Shown in pieces: positions 37,189 through 43,364 of a stretch of 45,164 nt of DNA. Source of the stretch: an uncultured Granulosicoccaceae bacterium. Lineage in GTDB: Bacteria; Pseudomonadota; Gammaproteobacteria; Granulosicoccales; Granulosicoccaceae. The translations under genes and the position numbers were made by a program. Under the pieces are notes generated by a model, which saw nothing but the letters and a program-made list of their open reading frames with translations, made no database searches and was not told where the DNA came from. How positions within the stretch are numbered: position 1 is the first letter of the stretch; each line of letters starts with the position of its first letter. Location: positions 1-45,164 of the forward strand of contig CALHNS010000043.1 in the NCBI GenBank assembly GCA_938035125.1. The letters are read 5' to 3'.

Positions 37189-37233
37189 ACTTCTAGGGCA
37201 TGACCAATCTTATCTAGTTAAGGTTCTAGAAGT
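37189..37233. terminator. Possible shared terminator or long hairpin between convergent genes
   Basis: Perfect 8-bp arms, ACTTCTAG (37189-37196) and CTAGAAGT (37226-37233), are separated by 29 nt. The element lies between the convergent hydratase (plus) and beta-propeller (minus) genes and overlaps the last codons of the latter. It has no T-run, so any termination role is weakly supported. Confidence 0.25.
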
Positions 37234-38301
37234 GGTGCGTAACGCCTTTCTGCAGCTAGCCATAAACAACGCAACCATCAAAAAAGAGAGCGATCCACCA
37301 CGACTTCTACCAGAGCTTGTGGCAACTGACGTATTGCTAACACCCAATGGCACACAATTACCATTCGCATCCATCTGGCAACCTTGAAACGCTGTACTTC
37401 TTGCCGTTCCTTGCCCTGTTGGGAATCGAGTTATGAAGTTACCTTCACCGTCAAACTTAATCACTTCATTAAGATAAGACACCACATAAAAATCGCCTTG
37501 GCTGTCAAAGGCGATGCCTTGAGGAACGATATCGCGGCCATCACCAATATCGACGGGTAATAGTTGGCTTAGGATATTGCCGCTTTGGTCGAATTCGTAT
37601 ATGCCTCTATCCCCAGCACCTGAGGTTGCCCAAAGTGTGTCGTCTTCATTGATGGTGGAGTCATTGGGTTGTCTGGCAACGGCCATAAGGCTTGCAATGC
37701 CTGTGGCGCTAAAGTCGAACAGAAAATTTTCATCGCTATCGAATTTGGATACTGAGCCCAGCTCACCATTGGAGCCGCCAAGGCGGTTGGATACGACAAA
37801 GCTGCCATCGGGTAAAAATGCAGAACAGTTCGGGTCAGAAAAGCTAGGGGTGCTAAAACGCCTTTGTAATTCCCCAGCCTGATTGAACACCATGATTTCA
37901 TTGCCATTAGAATTACTGACGTACACCAAGGCATCGGTAGCGCTTGCATCAACCGTTCTAAAGGTAACACCTACCGGTTCATTAAAATCTTCGTGTTCTA
38001 CTGTGCGAAGCCATTGATGGTCATGGCTAAAAATATGAATAGCGTTGCTGAATTCTCCCGCCACCCATATCTCACCGTTGGCAGGATTAAACGCAATGCC
38101 ACGTGGGCCGTCTAATCCAGGAGCCGAGAAGCGCTCAATTGGTGTGCCATCGGGTGAAAATACCGCAATTTCATCGGCCGCCCACATGGATACGTACAGG
38201 TTGCCGGTGTTTTCAAATGGCAATAGCGCCCGGGCGGGGCCTGCGCCAACGCATAAGCTAATGACTATTAAAAATCTAAAAACAAAGTGGGTTGCGTTCA
38301 T
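37210..38301 (-). CDS. Secreted NHL-type beta-propeller protein with GlyGly-CTERM-like tail
   Basis: This 363-residue protein has a signal peptide (about 1-25, cleavage near ARA). Five to six propeller-like repeats follow, each with patterns such as PRGIAFNPANGEIWVAGEFSNAIHIF, EPVGVTFR, PQGIAFDSQGDFYVVSYLNEVIKF. These resemble NHL or SMP-30-like blades. The C-terminus (about 329-363) reads Ser/Arg-rich linker, RGGSLSF, a hydrophobic stretch to MASC, then RKALR. This matches the layout of GlyGly-CTERM sorting tails found in gammaproteobacteria and cleaved by rhombosortase. Function is unknown; surface or periplasmic location is inferred. Confidence 0.75.
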   Translation of the reverse strand: MNATHFVFRFLIVISLCVGAGPARALLPFENTGNLYVSMWAADEIAVFSPDGTPIERFSAPGLDGPRGIAFNPANGEIWVAGEFSNAIHIFSHDHQWLRTVEHEDFNEPVGVTFRTVDASATDALVYVSNSNGNEIMVFNQAGELQRRFSTPSFSDPNCSAFLPDGSFVVSNRLGGSNGELGSVSKFDSDENFLFDFSATGIASLMAVARQPNDSTINEDDTLWATSGAGDRGIYEFDQSGNILSQLLPVDIGDGRDIVPQGIAFDSQGDFYVVSYLNEVIKFDGEGNFITRFPTGQGTARSTAFQGCQMDANGNCVPLGVSNTSVATSSGRSRGGSLSFLMVALFMASCRKALRTTSRTLTR

Positions 38302-38345
38302 GCGGTGAATGAAATGTTTTGCGAGTTCATAGATTTATAAAGTTG

Positions 38346-39116
38346 TTAAAACGCATCCTTAAGCGCACGAATTTTCGCAAAAACATCGGCATCGCTTGCA
38401 TCCATCATGTTTAAATGTTTTCGAATTTTTAAATCATCGGCACGTAGAAATGGATTGGTTTGAAGCTCCATCGCAAGTGTTGTTGGCACAGTGGGTTCAC
38501 CATTCTCGCGTTGCGTTTCTATTTGGGCAACTTGATCTTGTAAAGCTTCGTTGTCTGGGTCAACAGTTACAGCAAATGCTGCGTTAGCCAATGTGTATTC
38601 ATGGCTGCCGTAAATCACCGTATCTTTGGGTAAGGCTGAAATTTTCAACAAGCTTTTCCACATCATGGATGCATCGCCTTCAAACAAGCGGCCACAACCC
38701 AAAGTGAATAGGGTGTCGCCTGAGAACAGCAAGGAATCGGCAGGCAAGTAGTAGTTCAGCATATCCAGTGTATGCCCAGGGGTATGAATGACCTGCACAC
38801 CGCGCCCGGCAAATTCAAAACTATCGCCATCGCCCAGCACTTCATCCACTCCTTGAATGGGAGTTTCAGAACGATTGGGGCCAATTACTTTAGCGCCCGT
38901 GGCTTTCTTCAATGCAAGGGTGCCAGCAGTGTGATCACCGTGATGGTGGGTTAACCAAATTTCTGTTAGGTTCCAACCGGTATCATCTAACGCTTTGAGA
39001 GTGGCTTGGCTATCACCACAATCGATGCTGGCTGTTAGGCCGGTTTTGGGGCAGTGCAGCAGAACACCGTAATTGTCATCCCCGTAAGCGTATAGCCGTG
39101 TGTGCAATTCTGTCAT
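38346..39116 (-). CDS. gloB: Hydroxyacylglutathione hydrolase (glyoxalase II)
   Basis: Metallo-beta-lactamase-fold enzyme of 256 aa, normal for GloB. Metal ligands are His57, His59, Asp61 and His62 in THHHGDHTAG, the histidine in HTPGHTLDML, the bridging aspartate in FSGDTLFTLGCGRLFEG, and the last histidine in YGSHEYTLANAAFA. The C-terminal substrate-binding helices carry the usual NPFLR motif. It hydrolyses S-lactoylglutathione to lactate and glutathione. It follows gloA directly, 9 nt away on the same strand, so both glyoxalase steps form one operon. Confidence 0.95.
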   Translation of the reverse strand: MTELHTRLYAYGDDNYGVLLHCPKTGLTASIDCGDSQATLKALDDTGWNLTEIWLTHHHGDHTAGTLALKKATGAKVIGPNRSETPIQGVDEVLGDGDSFEFAGRGVQVIHTPGHTLDMLNYYLPADSLLFSGDTLFTLGCGRLFEGDASMMWKSLLKISALPKDTVIYGSHEYTLANAAFAVTVDPDNEALQDQVAQIETQRENGEPTVPTTLAMELQTNPFLRADDLKIRKHLNMMDASDADVFAKIRALKDAF

Positions 39117-39125
39117 TTTGGTCGG

Positions 39126-39566
39126 TTACCAGGTACCGGTGTTTTCCATTGAAACCCAAGGCTCTTGTGGTGCTTGAGCATCACCTTCTTGCAGTAATTC
39201 AATGGAAATATTATCGGGGGATTTTACAAACGCCATTCGACCATCACGCGGTGGGCGATTGATAGTGACGCCGCTATCCATTAGGTGTTGGCAGGTGGCG
39301 TAGATATCGTCCACCTTATACGCTAGGTGGCCAAAATTTCTGCCTACATCATAGGGTTCTGGATCCCAGTTGTAGGTCAGCTCAAGTTCTGGGGCGTTAT
39401 CGTTTTCTGCACGAGTTTTATCTTTCGGGGCAGCAAGGAAGATAAGGGTGAATCGACCCGCTTCGTGGTCTGTGCGCCTAGTCTCTACAAGGCCGAGCAG
39501 ATCGCAATAAAATTTTATAGATGCATCGATATCGGTGATGCGAACCATCGTATGTAAGTATCTCAT
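39126..39566 (-). CDS. gloA: Lactoylglutathione lyase (glyoxalase I)
   Basis: Small metal-dependent lyase (146 aa) that converts the methylglyoxal-glutathione hemithioacetal to S-lactoylglutathione. The N-terminus MRYLHTMVRITD carries the metal ligand His5; ELELTYNW, FGHLAYKVDD and ISIELLQE supply the remaining Glu/His/Glu ligands. It is slightly longer at the C-terminus than E. coli GloA (135 aa). It lies upstream of gloB on the minus strand. The start ATG has a weak ACAGG-like Shine-Dalgarno sequence. Confidence 0.94.
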   Translation of the reverse strand: MRYLHTMVRITDIDASIKFYCDLLGLVETRRTDHEAGRFTLIFLAAPKDKTRAENDNAPELELTYNWDPEPYDVGRNFGHLAYKVDDIYATCQHLMDSGVTINRPPRDGRMAFVKSPDNISIELLQEGDAQAPQEPWVSMENTGTW

Positions 39567-39707
39567 TGCCTGTCAGTCTGCCACAGGAGTGAACAGCGAA
39601 CAAGACGCTTTAAGGTACTTCAACGAGTGAATCGATCAGGCTAGGCGCTTGAGAGAATACCGCTTCCCCGCGTGGCTCGGTAAAGCTGGTGTGAGGGGCT
39701 ATGACTT

Positions 39708-39746
39708 AGATGAGCTTTGGGGATGAGCTTTGGAGATGAGCTTCGG
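39708..39746. repeat. 13-bp tandem repeat, three copies
   Basis: Three adjacent copies of a 13-bp unit, RGATGAGCTTYGG, sit at 39708-39720, 39721-39733 and 39734-39746, with one or two mismatches between copies. They lie in the non-coding stretch upstream of gloA and just downstream of the miniprotein terminator. No function is evident. The rest of 39567-39707 shows no gene I can support. Confidence 0.75.
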
Positions 39747-39752
39747 AAGGGG

Positions 39753-39784
39753 TAAAACAGGCGAGCCAAAGGATTGGCTCGCCT
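39753..39784 (-). terminator. Terminator of the 43-residue miniprotein gene
   Basis: A long stem (AGGCGAGCCAA at 39759-39769 with TTGGCTCGCCT at 39774-39784, 4-nt loop) is followed on the minus strand by GTTTTACC. The stem is very strong and the T-run short. It lies 7 bp past the miniprotein stop, which supports that gene being a separately terminated transcription unit. Confidence 0.75.
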
Positions 39785-39791
39785 TGAAACA

Positions 39792-39923
39792 CTAGTCGTC
39801 TAAACGATTGACGGAGCCAGTGGAATTTTTGGATTGTTCCAATTTCGCTTTTATAAAATCGTTAATCTGTTCCCAGAATTTACCGATGAACAGCCCAGCG
39901 ATGAAAACGATTACCGTGGTCAT
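39792..39923 (-). CDS. Uncharacterised 43-residue single-pass membrane miniprotein
   Basis: This small gene is too short for routine calling. The ATG at 39923 follows a perfect AGGAGG (plus positions 39930-39935) at a 6-nt spacing. The product begins MTTVIVFIAGLFIGKFWEQI, with one hydrophobic helix (about residues 3-14) and then an amphipathic charged segment (NDFIKAKLEQSK) and a polar tail ending in LDD. It lies 148 bp downstream of the ETF-QO stop on the same strand and ends at a strong hairpin. Strong ribosome binding, membrane helix and terminator together make it a credible gene. I recognise no family; a membrane-associated regulatory or accessory role is a guess. Confidence 0.72.
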   Translation of the reverse strand: MTTVIVFIAGLFIGKFWEQINDFIKAKLEQSKNSTGSVNRLDD

Positions 39924-40071
39924 GTGCTTCCTCCTAAATGTATTGACTTACCTATACATGGTAAGGGTGCTTCGGCTGACACTCAATAGTCAAATCATGC
40001 ATGTCACAATGTTTTAGTGGTAGTTATGCAATTTTTAACCATTCAGTACTAGCCGAAAGTACGCAGAACCC

Positions 40072-41727
40072 CTACATGTTCGGGTAAGTGGGACCACCGC
40101 CACCTTCTGGTGTAACCCAAGTGATGTTTTGGCTTGGGTCTTTTATATCGCAAGTTTTACAGTGTATGCAGTTTTGTGAATTAATCTGAAAGCGAGATTC
40201 GTTGTTTTCAGTAATCACTTCGTACACTCCCACAGGGCAGTAGCGTTGAGCAGGTTCTGCATATTCTGGCAAGTTCACGTTGATTGGCTTTGACGGGTCG
40301 GCAAGTTTTAGGTGAACGGGCTGATTGTCTTCGTGATTGGTGCCTGATAAGAACACCGAAGAGGGTTTATCAAAACTGATCACACCATCGGGCCGTGGGT
40401 ATTCAATCACTTTCGAATCGGCGGCTTTTTTCAAGGTGGCGTGATCGGGTGTGTCGTCTTTTAATGTCAGTGGCAATTTACCGGCGAAAATATTCTGATC
40501 AAGAAAATTGAACGCCCCACCAATGTAGGTGCCAAATTTATGCAACGCAGGCCCAAAGTTACGCGAGCGATGTAATTCTTCGTGCGCCCAGCTGTTCTCA
40601 AATGCCGTTGTATAGTCGGTCAGCTCACGCGGTGCATCGTCGGAAGTGACAGCATTGAATAACGTTTCGGCGGCCACCATGCCAGATTTCATGGCGGTGT
40701 GTGTGCCTTTGATTTTTGAAAAATTCAATGTGCCCGCATCGCAGCCAACGAGTAAACCACCGGGCATAACCATTTTCGGCAATGAGTTTAATCCGCCTTT
40801 GGCTATTGCGCGTGCACCGTAACAAACGCGTTTACCACCTTCTAATGTGGGGGCAATTTTTGGATGATGTTTAAAGCGTTGAAATTCATCGAACGTGCTT
40901 AGGTGAGGGTTGCTGTACGACAAATCGATAATGAGCCCAACCACCACTTGGTTGTTTTCTAAGTGATAAAGAAACGCACCACCGGTGGAGCCTGATTCTG
41001 ATAACGGCCAGCCTGCACCATGAACCACCAAGCCTGGTTCGTGTTTAGCGGGGTCGATATCCCACAGCTCTTTAATGCCTATGCCGTAGTGCTGTGGAGA
41101 TTTATCAGCATCCAACCCGAATTGAGCAATGAGTTGTTTACCTAAATGACCGCGACAGCCTTCAGCAAATACGGTGTATTTTGCGTGTAATTCCATGCCG
41201 GGTTCATGCCCGTCTTTTGGATTGCCTTCCTCATCTAGCCCCATGTCACCCGTGGCAACCCCTTTAATGCTGCCATCGTCGTTAAACAACACTTCAGCAG
41301 CGGCAAAACCTGGGAAAATCTCAACGCCTAGATTTTCTGCTTGTTCGCCTAACCAACGCGTTAAGTTACCTAAGCTTGCAATGTAATTGCCGTGGTTATG
41401 CATGGTTTTAGGAGCAAGGAAGTTGGGTACCTTGATGGATTTTTCAGCGCCTGTAAAAAACAAAATTTCATCACGAGTAACTTCTGTGAGTAAGGGCGCA
41501 TCGTTCTCTTTCCAGTCGGGGAAGAGTTCGTTTAATGCTCTAGGTTCGATAACAGCGCCAGACAAAATATGCGCGCCAACTTCAGAGCCTTTTTCAAGAA
41601 CGACCACAGAGATTTCTTTTTCTTGCTCGGCAGCCAGTTGCATTAAGCGGCATGCGGTTGAGAGCCCGGCAGGCCCAGCACCCACGATGACGACATCAAA
41701 CTCCATCGATTCGCGTTCTGTGCTCAT
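40072..41727 (-). CDS. Electron transfer flavoprotein-ubiquinone oxidoreductase
   Basis: Inner-membrane-associated iron-sulfur flavoprotein (551 aa) that accepts electrons from reduced ETF and reduces ubiquinone. The N-terminal FAD motif is VGAGPAGLSTA (GxGxxG at 16-21). The C-terminal ferredoxin-like part carries the four cluster cysteines Cys497 (YCPVGVY), Cys520, Cys523 and Cys526 (NCIHCKTCDIKDPSQNI) for one 4Fe-4S centre. Length and motifs match the bacterial/mitochondrial enzyme. It is encoded apart from etfBA (about 6 kb away, opposite strand) but completes the same chain. The gap 39924-40071 downstream holds no evident gene other than the miniprotein leader. Confidence 0.95.
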   Translation of the reverse strand: MSTERESMEFDVVIVGAGPAGLSTACRLMQLAAEQEKEISVVVLEKGSEVGAHILSGAVIEPRALNELFPDWKENDAPLLTEVTRDEILFFTGAEKSIKVPNFLAPKTMHNHGNYIASLGNLTRWLGEQAENLGVEIFPGFAAAEVLFNDDGSIKGVATGDMGLDEEGNPKDGHEPGMELHAKYTVFAEGCRGHLGKQLIAQFGLDADKSPQHYGIGIKELWDIDPAKHEPGLVVHGAGWPLSESGSTGGAFLYHLENNQVVVGLIIDLSYSNPHLSTFDEFQRFKHHPKIAPTLEGGKRVCYGARAIAKGGLNSLPKMVMPGGLLVGCDAGTLNFSKIKGTHTAMKSGMVAAETLFNAVTSDDAPRELTDYTTAFENSWAHEELHRSRNFGPALHKFGTYIGGAFNFLDQNIFAGKLPLTLKDDTPDHATLKKAADSKVIEYPRPDGVISFDKPSSVFLSGTNHEDNQPVHLKLADPSKPINVNLPEYAEPAQRYCPVGVYEVITENNESRFQINSQNCIHCKTCDIKDPSQNITWVTPEGGGGPTYPNM

Positions 41728-41783
41728 TGGTGTAATCCTTCTTGTTTCAATTTTTAAAATTTAGGGTTCAATAAAACGTCGAT

Positions 41784-41811
41784 ATAAAAAGTAATTCGTT
41801 CTTAACGAATA
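41784..41811 (-). terminator. Probable terminator after the MBL-fold nuclease gene
   Basis: A perfect 7-bp stem, ATTCGTT (41794-41800) with AACGAAT (41804-41810), 3-nt loop, is followed on the minus strand by TACTTTTTAT. The stem is AT-rich and so only moderately stable. It lies 12 bp after the nuclease stop, in the 95-bp gap before ETF-QO. Confidence 0.55.
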
Positions 41812-41822
41812 ACGCTTAAGCG

Positions 41823-43220
41823 TTATGCTGTGAGTAAGTCTGTGGTTTTTCCGGCAACGGCCACATTGGCGCGTGCCCCAAAATCTTTTCTAAGCCGAAC
41901 CGCAAGTTCTTCACCGGCGCGTTGTTCACCATGCACCAATAATACCGGCGGGCGGCCCTCAAAGTGACTGTACCACTCCAGCATCCCCTCTTGATCGGCG
42001 TGTGCCGATAAGCCGCCCACAGTATGAATAGTGGCGTTCACACGAATTTTCTCACCCCACAGTTTCACAAAAGGTGCGCCTTCTACTAGCTTTCGGCCTA
42101 AGGATCCTGAAGACTGGTAACCCGAGATAATAACGTGGCTGTCTTTGCGCCATAAGTTGTGTTTTAGGTGGTGCATTATGCGCCCGCCGGTGCACATGCC
42201 GCTGCCAGCGATCACAATGGCACCTGAATCCATTCGGTTGATAGCACGGGAATCGTCCGCTGTTTTGGAGAACTTTAAATTGGGCATGTTTAACAGCGCA
42301 CCGTTTTCTTCATAGAAGGCGGCCGCCATTTCATCGTATAGGCGGGTGTAGCGTAAATACAATTCTGTGGCTTCAATGGCCATAGGGCTGTCGAGAAATA
42401 TTTTCCAACGGCCCAAATCCCATTCTTCAAAATAGCGGGCAAACATGTACAAAATCATTTGGCTTCTGCCCACAGAAAATGCAGGTATTAACACGTTACC
42501 GTTCGAATTTTTAAGTGATGCTGCAATGTCAGACACTTCTTCGAATGTTTCTTCCCAGCTTCGGTGAATTCGGTTGCCGTAAGTGCTTTCCATTAAGACG
42601 AAGTCGGCTTTTTTCAAGCGCGTAAAGTCTCTAAGAATGGGCGCGCCGCGGTGGCCTAAATCGCCACTGAACACCAAGGTTTTGGTAACAGAGCCTTCGG
42701 TTAATTCAAGTTCCACCATGGCAGAACCTAAAATATGCCCCGCATCGTGCAGGGTAAGTTTTACACCCGGGGCTATGTCGTGTGTTTCCCCAAAGCGATG
42801 GGTGTGGAATCGTTGTAAGGTTTCGTCCACATCGCTTTGATCATATAAAGGGGTTAGCGGGGGCTTGCCTTTGCGTGCACGGCGTTTATTTCGGTATTCG
42901 GTATCACGCGCATTTAAGTAAGCTGAATCTTTAAGCAGAATGTTGGCAAGATCAGCTGATGCCTCATGAGTGTGAATGCGGCCTTGGAATCCTTGCCGAA
43001 TGAGAATAGGGAGCCTGCCACTGTGATCGATGTGTGCATGGCTAAGAACCACCGCATCTAGCATGGCGGGTTCGAACGGAAACGGATCATGATTGCGCAG
43101 TTCGTCTTTCTTGCGCCCTTGAATGAGCCCGCAATCTAATAAGATGCGAACCTCGCCCACTTCAACTAAGTGGCATGAACCCGTCACTTCTCCGGCAGCA
43201 CCGTAACTAGTTAGTTTCAT
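41823..43220 (-). CDS. MBL-fold beta-CASP RNA nuclease
   Basis: This 465-residue metallo-beta-lactamase with a beta-CASP insertion is of the CPSF73/TTHA0252-like group. The zinc motif is HAHIDH (61-66) in LSHAHIDHSGRLPIL. Further ligands lie in HDAGHILGSAMVEL and FSGDLGHRGAPIL. The beta-CASP region contains PAFSVGRSQMIL and IVIAGSGMCTGGRIMHHLKH, and the C-terminal motif is VGGLSAHADQEGML. Such enzymes cut or trim RNA; RNase J-type C-terminal extensions are absent. The gene is divergent from rlmL. Specific RNA targets are unknown. Confidence 0.9.
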   Translation of the reverse strand: MKLTSYGAAGEVTGSCHLVEVGEVRILLDCGLIQGRKKDELRNHDPFPFEPAMLDAVVLSHAHIDHSGRLPILIRQGFQGRIHTHEASADLANILLKDSAYLNARDTEYRNKRRARKGKPPLTPLYDQSDVDETLQRFHTHRFGETHDIAPGVKLTLHDAGHILGSAMVELELTEGSVTKTLVFSGDLGHRGAPILRDFTRLKKADFVLMESTYGNRIHRSWEETFEEVSDIAASLKNSNGNVLIPAFSVGRSQMILYMFARYFEEWDLGRWKIFLDSPMAIEATELYLRYTRLYDEMAAAFYEENGALLNMPNLKFSKTADDSRAINRMDSGAIVIAGSGMCTGGRIMHHLKHNLWRKDSHVIISGYQSSGSLGRKLVEGAPFVKLWGEKIRVNATIHTVGGLSAHADQEGMLEWYSHFEGRPPVLLVHGEQRAGEELAVRLRKDFGARANVAVAGKTTDLLTA

Positions 43221-43251
43221 AGTCGTTGGAAATCGTCCGTTTTGTGTGCGT

Positions 43252-43269
43252 TACAATCGAGCTATTGTA
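43252..43269. promoter_or_regulatory. Symmetric TACAAT element between divergent genes
   Basis: TACAAT-cgagct-ATTGTA is a perfect 6-bp inverted repeat in the gap between the nuclease gene (minus) and rlmL (plus). Each arm read outward resembles a sigma-70 -10 box. I found no -35 box at ideal spacing on either strand. It could be overlapping divergent -10 elements or an operator. Confidence 0.35.
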
Positions 43270-43364
43270 CCCTTCTCATGCCTAGCCAAGCCTGTTGCCA
43301 TTCACGGCAGTGGGATACCTATGCTGCCAACGAGTAAACCGCGGTGATAAACCCCAATACCCTA

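Noticed and set aside
39808..40017. 69-residue plus-strand frame with a hydrophobic segment
   Set aside because: It starts at a TTG without a ribosome-binding site and is antisense to the miniprotein, which has a perfect AGGAGG and terminator.
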